Assembly (NCBI RefSeq): GCF_002911015.1
Contig: NZ_KZ626845.1
Coordinates: 1 to 64,000, forward strand
DNA from: Streptomyces populi
GTDB lineage: Bacteria; Actinomycetota; Actinomycetes; Streptomycetales; Streptomycetaceae
Reading direction: 5' to 3'
DNA: 64,000 nucleotides
Positions 16,271-24,542 of this stretch are shown here, in pieces. Below the pieces are notes generated by a model that was not told the DNA's origin, ran no database searches, and saw only the letters and a program-made list of their open reading frames with translations. How positions within the stretch are numbered: the first letter of the stretch is position 1; each line of letters starts with the position of its first letter. A program made the position numbers and the translations under genes.

Positions 16271-17320
16271 GTGGACGTACTCCACCAGACGGCTCAGCGC
16301 GTCCGGGTCCATGCTCGGCATGACCCCGTGCCCGAGGTTGAACACGTGGCCCTCCAGACCGGCGGCGGCGTCGAGCACCTCGCGGGTCTTCGCCTCGACG
16401 GCCTCGGTGGAGGCGAACAGGACCGCGGGGTCGAGGTTGCCCTGGAGCGCCTTGCCGGGGCCGACGCGGCGGGCGGCCTCGTCGAGCGGCACGCGCCAGT
16501 CGACGCCGACGACGTCCGCGCCGGCCTCGCCCATGAGGCCGAGCAGTTCGCCGGTGCCGACGCCGAAGTGGATGCGCGGCACGCCGTAGGAGGCGACGGC
16601 GTCGAAGACCTTCGACGAGGCGGGCATCACGGAGCGGCGGTAGTCGGCGGGAGCCAGGGCGCCGACCCAGGAGTCGAAGAGCTGGACGGCGCTCGCGCCG
16701 GCCTCGATCTGCACCTTGAGGAAGTCGGAGGTGATCTCGGCGAGACGGTCGAGCAGGTCGGCCCAGAGCTGCGGGTCGCTGTACATCAGCGCCTTGGTGT
16801 GCTCGTGGTTCTTGGACGGACCGCCCTCCACGAGGTAACTCGCGAGGGTGAAGGGCGCGCCCGCGAAGCCGATGAGGGGGGTCTCGCCGAGCTCTGCCGT
16901 CAGGAGCCCGATCGCCTCGGTGACGTACCAGACGTCCTCGGGGGTCAGATCGCGCAGCTGGGCCAGGTCGGCACGGCTGCGGACGGGGTTCTGGACGACC
17001 GGGCCGACGCCCGGCTTGATGTCCAGGTCGACACCGATGGCCTTCAGCGGGACCACGATGTCGCTGAAGTAGATCGCGGCGTCCACGTGGTGCCGGCGGA
17101 CCGGCTGGAGCGTGATCTCGGCGACCAGCTCGGGCCGCATGCAGGACTCCAGCATGGGGATGCCCTCGCGCACCTTGAGGTACTCGGGCAGTGAGCGGCC
17201 GGCCTGCCGCATGAACCACACAGGCGTGTGCGGCACGGGCTCGCGCCTGCACGCCTTGAGGAAGGCGGACTCGTACGTCGCTGTCGGCTGGGGCCCGGCG
17301 GGGCTGTGGTTGGCGCTCAC
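16253..17320 (-). CDS. hemE: Uroporphyrinogen decarboxylase (355 aa)
   Basis: HemE signatures are clear: [20 protein letters not shown] near the N-terminus (substrate-binding Arg), [19 protein letters not shown] (catalytic Asp region), [40 protein letters not shown], and [12 protein letters not shown] with [20 protein letters not shown] at the C-terminus. It decarboxylates the four acetate side chains of uroporphyrinogen III to give coproporphyrinogen III, feeding the HemG/HemQ branch encoded about 5 kb away. GTG 17320 is chosen because GGGAG lies 10 nt upstream and SANHSPAG is the usual N-terminus. It is divergent from the DUF3000 gene. Confidence 0.95.
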   Translation of the reverse strand: MSANHSPAGPQPTATYESAFLKACRREPVPHTPVWFMRQAGRSLPEYLKVREGIPMLESCMRPELVAEITLQPVRRHHVDAAIYFSDIVVPLKAIGVDLDIKPGVGPVVQNPVRSRADLAQLRDLTPEDVWYVTEAIGLLTAELGETPLIGFAGAPFTLASYLVEGGPSKNHEHTKALMYSDPQLWADLLDRLAEITSDFLKVQIEAGASAVQLFDSWVGALAPADYRRSVMPASSKVFDAVASYGVPRIHFGVGTGELLGLMGEAGADVVGVDWRVPLDEAARRVGPGKALQGNLDPAVLFASTEAVEAKTREVLDAAAGLEGHVFNLGHGVMPSMDPDALSRLVEYVHTQTAR

Positions 17321-17505
17321 GACGGAAAGTCTCCCACGGTTCACGGGCGCTCCCGCCCCGGGCTCCGGTGCGCCCGCCGCCCCGGCCACGGTCCTCCGGA
17401 CGGCCCGCACGCGGGACGGCGTCCGTCCGGCGTGATCCGGACAGGGGTCCCACGCACGGGTGTCTCTCCCTGCGCGCGGGCTCCGTTCCCCTTAATCTTC
17501 CCGGC

Positions 17506-18183
17506 ATGGCTGCGGCTCAGGGACGACTGTCGGACGGCGCTGGCGGAATGGACGACGCGAGGGAGAAGAAGGAGGGGGACAGGAATACGGCGGAGACGGC
17601 CCCGTTGCCCTTCCGGGCGGCCGTCGACGCGCTGAAGGCCGCCCGGCTGCGGCCGGACATCGAGATCGACCCGACACGACCACCGCAGCGTCTGGCTCCG
17701 TACGCGTACGCGCTGGAGGCCGCGGTCGTCGCCGACGACGAGGACCTGGCGGACGGCCGCCTCGTCCTGCTGCACGACCCGGCCGGGCACGACGCCTGGC
17801 AGGGCTCCTTCCGTCTGGTGACGCTGGTCCGCGCCGAGCTGGAGCCGGAGATGGCCGCCGACCCCCTGCTGCCCGAGGTCTGCTGGTCGTGGCTGACCGG
17901 CGCGCTCCAGGCCCGCGGTCTGTCGTACGGCGAGCCCAGCGGCACCGTGACACGCGCGAGTTCGCACTACTTCGGCGGGCTCGCGGAGCGCCCGGCCGCC
18001 TCGCAGATCGAGATCCGCGCGTCCTGGACCCCCCGGGAGGGACTCGGCGGCGTGCCGGACACGGCCACGCACCTCGCCGGCTGGTGCGACCTGCTGTGCC
18101 AGGTCGCCGGACTGCCGCCGGTGACTCCGGGTGACGCCTCGGTGGTCACCCTGCCGCAGCGCCGGGGACCACAGTCCCGCTGA
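17506..18183 (+). CDS. DUF3000 family protein (225 aa)
   Basis: After a charged 35-residue leader the DUF3000 domain reads PLPFRAAVDALKAARLRPDI, QRLAPYAYALEAAVVADDED, GRLVLLHDPAGHDAWQGSFR, LPEVCWSWLTGALQARGLSY and TRASSHYFGGLAERPAASQI. The family is restricted to Actinobacteria and has no known function. In Streptomyces it sits divergently from hemE. TAATCT (17493-17498) ends 7 nt before the ATG with no ribosome site, which suggests a leaderless transcript. It ends in a strong hairpin. Confidence 0.85.
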   Translation: MAAAQGRLSDGAGGMDDAREKKEGDRNTAETAPLPFRAAVDALKAARLRPDIEIDPTRPPQRLAPYAYALEAAVVADDEDLADGRLVLLHDPAGHDAWQGSFRLVTLVRAELEPEMAADPLLPEVCWSWLTGALQARGLSYGEPSGTVTRASSHYFGGLAERPAASQIEIRASWTPREGLGGVPDTATHLAGWCDLLCQVAGLPPVTPGDASVVTLPQRRGPQSR

Positions 18184-18191
18184 CCCCCGCG

Positions 18192-18217
18192 AGGGCGCGC
18201 GCCGACGCGCGCGCCCT
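18192..18217 (+). terminator. Terminator after the DUF3000 gene
   Basis: An 11-bp stem (AGGGCGCGCGC at 18192-18202 with 18207-18217) has loop cgac and is followed by ttcctttt, a rare T-rich tail for this genome. Confidence 0.85.
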
Positions 18218-18335
18218 TTCCTTTTCCTTACCGGCCACATGTCGATACGACCACTTTCGGCCGCGTATCGACGCGGAACGATTCGGTTCGATCTTCCGAT
18301 GATCGATCGCGTGTCCGAATTGCACGGATTGTTAC

Positions 18336-18349
18336 TCACCCCATCGTGA
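18336..18349 (+). promoter_or_regulatory. Candidate operator in the whiI promoter region
   Basis: TCACCCCATCGTGA has TCAC and GTGA arms around a 6-nt centre. It lies in an unusually AT-rich stretch, 115 nt before the whiI start. whiI is known from S. coelicolor to be under developmental control, including by BldM. That this particular site is the binding site is inference. Confidence 0.3.
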
Positions 18350-18463
18350 TCATTCCCTAAAGGTCGACAGGTTTGATGCCGAAGACCTCTGTGACCTTGA
18401 AAGCACGGTTCGCCCCGGCTCGCCCCCCAGAGCCCGGTTCCGTCCCGCATCCCAGGAGGCCTG

Positions 18464-19126
18464 GTGTCCGTTCTCCTCGAGCAGCCCGCAAGCCTGGTCG
18501 CCTACCGCCCCAACAAGCCGACCGCCATGGTGGTCGTGGCCGACCCCCGGGTCCGTTCCACGGTCACCCGCCATCTGTGGGCGCTCGGAGTGCGCGACGT
18601 CATCGAGGCGTCGTCCGTCGCGGAGGCCCGTCCCCGAATCGGCAACCCGCGCGACATCTGCGTCGCCGACGTCCACCTGCCGGACGGTTCCGGCCTGGCT
18701 CTCCTTTCCGAAACCCGAGCCGCGGGCTGGCCCAACGGCCTCGCCCTCTCCGCCGCCGACGACATCGGTGCCGTGCGCAACGCCCTCGCGGGCGGCGTCA
18801 AGGGCTACGTCGTCACCGGCACCCGTACGAACGTCGGGCTCCCCACCCGGCCGGGCGCCGCGCCCATCGGCTCGGCCGCCGCCCGTATGCACCGCCGCCC
18901 CCCGGGTGCCCCGAGCCACCCGGGCGGCTACCGCGAGCTGTCCGGACGAGAGGTCGAGGTCCTGCGACTGGTCGCGGAGGGCCAGTCGAACAAGGCCATC
19001 GGCGTCTCCATGGGCCTGTCCGCGCTGACCGTCAAAAGCCACCTCGCCCGTATCGCCCGCAAGCTCGGCACGGGCGACCGCGCCGGAATGGTCGCGGTCG
19101 CCCTGCGGACCGGAATCATCCACTGA
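18464..19126 (+). CDS. whiI: WhiI, atypical orphan response regulator for sporulation (220 aa)
   Basis: A receiver-like domain (residues 18-125) and a C-terminal LuxR helix-turn-helix (ELSGREVEVLRLVAEGQSNK, SMGLSALTVKSHLARIARKL). The receiver keeps Asp69 (CVADVHLPDG) and Ser96. It has only one acidic residue at the usual acidic pair (VVADPR), and Thr118 replaces the conserved Lys (VKGYVVTG). That is the known atypical pocket of WhiI, an orphan regulator that acts with BldM on sporulation-septation genes in aerial hyphae. The N-terminus SVLLEQPASLVAYRPNKP is characteristic. AGGAGG lies 4 nt before GTG 18464. No kinase gene is nearby. Confidence 0.93.
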   Translation: MSVLLEQPASLVAYRPNKPTAMVVVADPRVRSTVTRHLWALGVRDVIEASSVAEARPRIGNPRDICVADVHLPDGSGLALLSETRAAGWPNGLALSAADDIGAVRNALAGGVKGYVVTGTRTNVGLPTRPGAAPIGSAAARMHRRPPGAPSHPGGYRELSGREVEVLRLVAEGQSNKAIGVSMGLSALTVKSHLARIARKLGTGDRAGMVAVALRTGIIH

Positions 19127-19224
19127 CCCCTCCCCGCCTCACCCCGGCTCCCCGTCCCGCCCCGCCCCGGCTCCCCCCGAGTGAACCGGGCCTTGCGCTC
19201 ACCTGACTGGTTTACGACCATCCG

Positions 19225-19258
19225 ACGCCCGTCGACGGAACGTTCCGTCGACGGGCGT
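19225..19258. terminator. 34-bp perfect palindrome between whiI and rnd
   Basis: Two 17-bp arms (19225-19241 and 19242-19258) abut with no spacer, containing GTCGAC cores and a GGAACGTTCC centre. It probably terminates whiI. It also ends only 26 nt before the RNase D start, overlapping its -35 region, so a regulatory role is possible. Confidence 0.6.
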
Positions 19259-19284
19259 TGTCCATCCACGGATACCCTTGACAG

Positions 19285-20562
19285 GTGACCGACGCCCAAG
19301 AGACCGCAGCAGACAGCTCACTGCGAACCACCGGAGGCGGCCCTCCGGACGACGTCGAACCGGCGCCGACACCTTTGCTCGAGCCCCGAGACGGCATCCC
19401 GCCCGTGATCGCCGACGACGCCTCGCTCGCCGAGGTGATCGCCGCGTTCGCCGCCGGGTCCGGCCCGGTGGCCGTCGACGCCGAGCGCGCGTCCGGCTAC
19501 CGGTACGGCCAGCGCGCCTATCTGGTGCAGCTGCGCCGCGAGGGCGCCGGGAGCGCGCTCATCGACCCCGTCGCCTGCCCCGACCTGTCCGGTCTCGGCG
19601 AGGCCGTCTCCGGGGCCGAATGGGTCCTGCACGCGGCGACCCAGGACCTGCCCTGTCTCCGCGAGATAGGCATGGTCCCCACCAGCCTCTTCGACACCGA
19701 GCTGGCCGGACGCCTGGCCGGGTTCCCCCGCGTGGGCCTCGGCGCCATGGTCGAGAGCGTCCTCGGCTTCGTCCTGGAGAAGGGCCACTCCGCCGTCGAC
19801 TGGTCGACGCGCCCGCTGCCCGAACCCTGGCTGCGCTACGCCGCGCTCGACGTGGAACTGCTGGTCGACCTGCGCGACGCCCTGGAGAAGGAGCTCGACC
19901 GGCAGGGCAAGCTGGACTGGGCCCGGCAGGAGTTCGACGCCATCGCGCAGGCCGAGCCCGCGCCGCCGCGCAAGGACCCCTGGCGACGCACGTCCGGGAT
20001 GCACAAGGTGCGCCGCCGCCGGCAGATGGCCGTCGTCCGGGAGCTGTGGGAGACCCGGGACCGGATCGCGCAGCGCCGGGACATCTCTCCGGGCAAGGTG
20101 CTCGGGGACGCGGCGATCGTCGAGGCGGCGCTGGCCGTGCCCGCCAACCTGCACGCCCTGGCCGCCCTGAACGGCTTCGGACACCGCATGGGCCGGCGCC
20201 AGCTGGAGCAGTGGCAGGCCGCCGTCGACCGTGCGAAGGCGCTGCCGGACGCCGAGCTGCCGCAGCCCGGGCAGCCGGTGACCGGGCCTCCCCCGCCGCG
20301 GGCCTGGGCCGACAAGGACCCGGTCGCGGCCGCCCGGCTCTCCGCCGCGCGAGCCGCCGTGTCGGCGCTGGCCGAGCGGCTGAACATGCCCCAGGAGAAC
20401 CTGATCACCCCGGACACCGTGCGGCGCGTGTGCTGGGAGCCGCCGAAGACGCCCGACGCGGAGTCCGTGGGCGCGGCGCTGACCGCCTGCGGGGCCCGGC
20501 CCTGGCAGGTCGAACTGGTCACGCCGGCACTGGTGACCGCGCTGTCCCCGAGGACCGTCTAG
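19285..20562 (+). CDS. rnd: Ribonuclease D family 3'-5' exonuclease with HRDC domain (425 aa)
   Basis: The DEDD exonuclease domain (about residues 45-215) shows GPVAVDAERASGYRYGQRAY (Asp and Glu of ExoI), WVLHAATQDLPCLREIGMVP, SLFDTELAGRLAGFPRVGLG and PEPWLRYAALDVELLVDLRD (ExoIII). An HRDC helical domain follows (RRRQMAVVRELWETRDRIAQ, LAVPANLHALAALNGFGHRM), then a C-terminal helical extension common in Actinobacteria. It trims RNA 3' ends. TACCCT (19273-19278) ends 6 nt before GTG 19285 and there is no ribosome site, so the transcript is probably leaderless. A hairpin follows the stop. Confidence 0.88.
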   Translation: MTDAQETAADSSLRTTGGGPPDDVEPAPTPLLEPRDGIPPVIADDASLAEVIAAFAAGSGPVAVDAERASGYRYGQRAYLVQLRREGAGSALIDPVACPDLSGLGEAVSGAEWVLHAATQDLPCLREIGMVPTSLFDTELAGRLAGFPRVGLGAMVESVLGFVLEKGHSAVDWSTRPLPEPWLRYAALDVELLVDLRDALEKELDRQGKLDWARQEFDAIAQAEPAPPRKDPWRRTSGMHKVRRRRQMAVVRELWETRDRIAQRRDISPGKVLGDAAIVEAALAVPANLHALAALNGFGHRMGRRQLEQWQAAVDRAKALPDAELPQPGQPVTGPPPPRAWADKDPVAAARLSAARAAVSALAERLNMPQENLITPDTVRRVCWEPPKTPDAESVGAALTACGARPWQVELVTPALVTALSPRTV

Positions 20563-21100
20563 AAGCTCGGCGCACGGGGAGGGCCCGGTCCGAGGCGGAC
20601 CGGGAGCCCCCTCCGTCACGGAGGTCTCCCCCGCGTACCGGCGCACCCGGTGCACGACCGCGACCGGGCGCACTCCGGTACGCGACACGCGCGCCGGGCG
20701 ACACATCGGTGCGCCCCGCGGACGACCGCGCCCGGCACCCGGCACGCCGCCCTCTCTACTCCGAACGGGTCATCGAAACGGAACCGGCCCGTCGGACGAG
20801 CGGCGAGATCACGCCAAGATCCCGGGACATCCGGGCGCGGACGGCACCAGGGGCGTCCGGACCACCTCGAACACCGTCGCGGCAGGCCGGACGGGCCGCG
20901 AGCGGACCGTCCGTCACGACCGCCGGCACCGCGCTCCCCGGGCGGCCGGGCCGGAACGCGCGGGCCTTCCGGATGTGACCTTCGCCGCTCCCGCCCTCGG
21001 GACTGGGCAGGCTGGTTACTCGTAAGTAGCATGGGTGCTGAGCGCGCGCTCAGGCGTGTGTCGCGCAGCAGTGCCATCCCGCATCTGGAGGAGAGCCATC
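20563..21100. promoter_or_regulatory. Gene-free stretch with rnd terminator and fadAB promoter region
   Basis: CCCGGTCC (20584-20591) pairs with GGACCGGG (20597-20604), extended outward by GGGGAGGG/CCCCCTCC, and is the likely rnd terminator. From about 20620 to 21000 nothing gene-like is seen. Near fadA, TTACTCGTAA (21016-21025) is a small inverted repeat and CTGAGCGCGCGCTCAG (21038-21053) is a perfect 16-bp palindrome. Both lie 48-85 nt before the fadA start and are candidate operators for a fatty-acid-responsive repressor. Confidence 0.5.
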
Positions 21101-22327
21101 GTGCCTCGTACCGTCAGGGACGTCGTCTTCGTCGACGGCGTCCGCACCCCGTTCGGCAAGGCGGGCCCGAAGGGCATCTACCACGAGACCCGCGCCGACG
21201 ACCTCGTCGTGAAGGCCATCCGGGAGCTGCTGCGCCGCAACCCCGGTCTTGACCCCAAGAAGATCGACGAGGTCGCCATCGCCGCGACCACGCAGATCGG
21301 TGACCAGGGTCTGACCCTGGGCCGCACGGCCGGCCTCCTCGCCGGACTGCCGCAGTCGGTCCCGGGCTACTCCATCGACCGCATGTGCGCGGGCGCGCTG
21401 ACCGCCGTCACCTCCGTCGCGGGCTCCATCGGCTTCGGCGCGTACGACGTCGTCATCGCCGGCGGTGTCGAGCACATGGGCCGTCACCCCATGGGCGAGG
21501 GCGTGGACCCGAACCCGCGCTTCGTCAGCGAGAAGCTGGTCGACGAGTCCGCCCTGTTCATGGGCATGACCGCCGAGAACCTGCACGACCGCTACCCGAC
21601 CATCACCAAGCAGCGCGCCGACGAATACGCCGTGCGCTCGCAGGAGAAGGCCGCGAAGGCGTACGCCAACGGCAAGATCCAGCAGGACCTGGTGCCGATC
21701 TCGGTGCGCAACACCAACCCGGACGCCGGTGAGACGGGCTGGGGCCTGGTCACCGCCGACGAGCCGATGCGTCCGGGCACCACGCTGGAGAACCTGTCCG
21801 GCCTCAAGACCCCGTTCCGTGTGCACGGCCGGGTCACCGCCGGAAACGCGGCCGGTCTGAACGACGGCGCCACCGCGTCGATCATCGCCAGCGAGGACTT
21901 CGCCCGCGAGAACGGCCTGCCGGTCAAGATGCGCCTGGTCTCGTACGCCTTCGCGGGCGTCGAGCCGGAGGTCATGGGCTACGGCCCGATCCCCGCCACC
22001 GAGAAGGCCCTCGCCCAGGCCGGTCTGTCGATCGAGGACATCAACCTCTTCGAGATCAACGAGGCCTTCGCCGTCCAGGTGCTCGCCTTCCTGGAGCACT
22101 ACGGCATCGCCGACGACGACGCGCGCGTCAACCAGTACGGCGGCGCCATCGCCTACGGCCACCCCCTCGCCTCCTCCGGCGTCCGTCTGATGACGCAGCT
22201 GGCCCGCCAGTTCGAGGAGCAGCCGGAGGTCCGTTACGGCCTCACCACCATGTGCGTCGGCTTCGGCATGGGCGCCACGGTGATCTGGGAGAACCCGCAC
22301 CACAAGGACGCCGGAGGCGACAAGTGA
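21101..22327 (+). CDS. fadA: Acetyl-CoA acyltransferase (thiolase), beta-oxidation (408 aa)
   Basis: Thiolase signatures: VVFVDGVRTPFGKAGPKGIY at the N-terminus, SIDRMCAGALTAVTSVAGSI with the acylated Cys, FEINEAFAVQVLAFLEHYG, AYGHPLASSGVRLMTQLAR with the catalytic His, and LTTMCVGFGMGATV with the second Cys. The length fits the FadA/trifunctional beta-subunit type. It performs the last, thiolytic step of fatty-acid beta-oxidation, with FadB as partner. GGAGGAGA lies 6 nt before GTG 21101. It overlaps fadB by 4 bp (GTGA), so translation is coupled. Confidence 0.93.
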   Translation: MPRTVRDVVFVDGVRTPFGKAGPKGIYHETRADDLVVKAIRELLRRNPGLDPKKIDEVAIAATTQIGDQGLTLGRTAGLLAGLPQSVPGYSIDRMCAGALTAVTSVAGSIGFGAYDVVIAGGVEHMGRHPMGEGVDPNPRFVSEKLVDESALFMGMTAENLHDRYPTITKQRADEYAVRSQEKAAKAYANGKIQQDLVPISVRNTNPDAGETGWGLVTADEPMRPGTTLENLSGLKTPFRVHGRVTAGNAAGLNDGATASIIASEDFARENGLPVKMRLVSYAFAGVEPEVMGYGPIPATEKALAQAGLSIEDINLFEINEAFAVQVLAFLEHYGIADDDARVNQYGGAIAYGHPLASSGVRLMTQLARQFEEQPEVRYGLTTMCVGFGMGATVIWENPHHKDAGGDK

Positions 22328-24450
22328 GCACCGCTGAACTCCTCAAGGGAGCGGCCGAGCTGTTCCCCGACGAGGTCGTGACCTCGGCGAACGTACGCCA
22401 CCTCGACCTGCCGTTCGATGCCGGGCGCTTCGCGCTCATCACCCTCGACAACGGCTTCGACCACACCAAGCCGACCACCTTCGGCCCCGCGTCGCTGGCG
22501 AACCTGAACGCCGCCATCGACCAGGTCGAGCAGGAGGCCGCGGCCGGTGAGATCGTCGGCATCGGCGTCACCGGCAAGCCGTTCATCTTCGCGGTCGGCG
22601 CCGACCTCAAGGGCGTCGAGCTGCTCAAGCGCCACGAGGACGCGCTCGCCATCGGCAAGGGCGGCCACGAGGTCTTCAAGCGCCTGTCGGGCCTCGCGGT
22701 CCCGACCTTCGCGTACTACAACGGCGCGGCGATGGGCGGTGGCGTCGAGGTCGGTCTGCACTGCACCTACCGGACCGTCTCCGCGGCCCTGCCGGCCTTC
22801 TCGCTGCCCGAGGTCTTCCTCGGTCTGGTCCCCGGCTGGGGCGGCTGCACGATCCTGCCGAACCTGATCGGCGCGGACAAGGCCGTCTCGGTGATCATCG
22901 AGAACTCGCTCAACCAGAACAAGCAGCTCAAGGGCGGTCAGGTCTACGACCTCGGCATCGCCGACGCGCTCTTCGAGGGTGCGGACTTCCTGGAGCAGTC
23001 GCTGCTGTGGACGGCCTCCGTCCTCAAGGGCGAGATCGCGATCGAGCGCCCGGCGATCGACCGCGGCGAGGCCTGGGACCAGGCCGTCGCCCGTGGCCGG
23101 TTCATCGCCGACAGCAAGGTGCACGGGGCCGCCCCGGCCGCCTACCGCGCGCTGGACATCATCGCCGCGGCCAAGGACGGGGACCTGCAGAAGGGCTACG
23201 ACGCCGAGGACGTGGCGCTCGCCGACCTGATCATGGGTGGCGAACTGCGCTCCGGCATCTACGCCTTCAACCTGGTCCAGAAGCGCGGCAAGCGTCCCGC
23301 CGGTGCGCCGGACAAGTCCCTCGCGCGTCCGGTCACCAAGGTCGGCGTCGTCGGCGCGGGCCTGATGGCCAGCCAGCTCGCCCTGCTCTTCCTGCGCCGC
23401 CTCGAGGTCCCGGTCGTCCTCACGGACATCGACCAGGAGCGCGTCGACAAGGGTGTGGGCTACGTCCACTCCGAGATCGACAAGCTGCTGCTCAAGGGCC
23501 GCGTCAACCAGGACAAGGCCAACCGTCTCAAGGCCCTGGTCTCCGGTGTCCTGGACAAGGCGGAGGGCTTCTCCGACGCGGACTTCATCATCGAGGCCGT
23601 GTTCGAGGAGATCGGTGTCAAGCAGCAGGTGTTCGCGGAGGTCGAGGCGGTCGCCCCGGCGCACGCGATCCTCGCGACCAACACCTCGTCCCTCTCCGTG
23701 TCGGAGATGGCGTCGAAGCTGAAGAACCCCGAGCGGGTCGTCGGCTTCCACTTCTTCAACCCGGTCGCGATCCTCCCGCTCCTGGAGATCGTGCGCGGCG
23801 AGAAGACGGACGACGCCTCGCTGGCCACGGCGTTCGCCGTCGCCAAGAAGCTGAAGAAGACCGCGGTCCTCACCAAGGACGCCCCGGCGTTCGTCGTGAA
23901 CCGCATCCTGACCCGCTTCATGGGCGAGATCCAGAACGTCATCGACGAGGGCACCCCGGTCGAGGTCGCGGAGAAGGCGGTGGAGCCGCTCGGCCTGCCG
24001 ATGTCCCCGCTGGTCCTCCTCGAGCTGGTCGGCCCCGCGATCGGTCTGCACGTCTCGGAGACCCTCAACCGGGCCTTCCCGGACCGCTTCACGGTCTCCC
24101 CGAACCTCGCGGCCGTCGTCAAGGCGGGCAAGCGCGGCTTCTACGTCTACGACTCCGGCAAGCCGGAGCTGGACCCCGAGGTCGCGGCTCTCCTCCAGCA
24201 GGGCGACGTCGTCCTGACCGAGGAGCAGGTGCGGGACCGGGTCCTCGACGCGGTCGCCCAGGAGATCGGGCTCATGCTCGACGAGGGCGTCGTCGCCGAG
24301 GCCCAGGACATCGACCTCTGCCTGATCACCGGCGCGGGCTGGCCCTTCCACCTGGGCGGCATCACGCCGTACCTGGACCGCGAGGGCGTCTCGGAGCGCG
24401 TGACCGGGAAGCGGTTCCTGGAAGCGGGCGTGGCGTCGGTCCCGGCGTAA
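22324..24450 (+). CDS. fadB: 3-hydroxyacyl-CoA dehydrogenase/enoyl-CoA hydratase, FadB type (708 aa)
   Basis: An N-terminal crotonase domain (about 15-300: FIFAVGADLKGVELLKRHED, AAMGGGVEVGLHCTYR, LPEVFLGLVPGWGGCTILPN) is joined to a 3-hydroxyacyl-CoA dehydrogenase domain. That domain has KVGVVGAGLMASQLALLFLR (NAD site, about residue 340), ILATNTSSLSVSEMASKLKN, VVGFHFFNPVAILPLLEIVR, KDAPAFVVNRILTRFMGEIQ and a C-terminal helical domain. It catalyses hydration and dehydrogenation in beta-oxidation. The GTG start overlaps the fadA stop. A perfect terminator follows. Confidence 0.93.
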   Translation: MSTAELLKGAAELFPDEVVTSANVRHLDLPFDAGRFALITLDNGFDHTKPTTFGPASLANLNAAIDQVEQEAAAGEIVGIGVTGKPFIFAVGADLKGVELLKRHEDALAIGKGGHEVFKRLSGLAVPTFAYYNGAAMGGGVEVGLHCTYRTVSAALPAFSLPEVFLGLVPGWGGCTILPNLIGADKAVSVIIENSLNQNKQLKGGQVYDLGIADALFEGADFLEQSLLWTASVLKGEIAIERPAIDRGEAWDQAVARGRFIADSKVHGAAPAAYRALDIIAAAKDGDLQKGYDAEDVALADLIMGGELRSGIYAFNLVQKRGKRPAGAPDKSLARPVTKVGVVGAGLMASQLALLFLRRLEVPVVLTDIDQERVDKGVGYVHSEIDKLLLKGRVNQDKANRLKALVSGVLDKAEGFSDADFIIEAVFEEIGVKQQVFAEVEAVAPAHAILATNTSSLSVSEMASKLKNPERVVGFHFFNPVAILPLLEIVRGEKTDDASLATAFAVAKKLKKTAVLTKDAPAFVVNRILTRFMGEIQNVIDEGTPVEVAEKAVEPLGLPMSPLVLLELVGPAIGLHVSETLNRAFPDRFTVSPNLAAVVKAGKRGFYVYDSGKPELDPEVAALLQQGDVVLTEEQVRDRVLDAVAQEIGLMLDEGVVAEAQDIDLCLITGAGWPFHLGGITPYLDREGVSERVTGKRFLEAGVASVPA

Positions 24451-24467
24451 CGGCCTGACGGCTGAAA

Positions 24468-24497
24468 GGGGGGCCTCCGGATGTCCGGAGGCCCCCC
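24468..24497. terminator. Bidirectional terminator after fadAB
   Basis: A 14-bp perfect stem (24468-24481 with 24484-24497) has a 2-nt centre. It is flanked by aaa and tt and shared with the convergent hydrolase gene. Confidence 0.9.
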
Positions 24498-24542
24498 TTG
24501 TCGTCCGCACGGCCCCTCGGAAGCGGAAGCCGGCCCGGGTGC

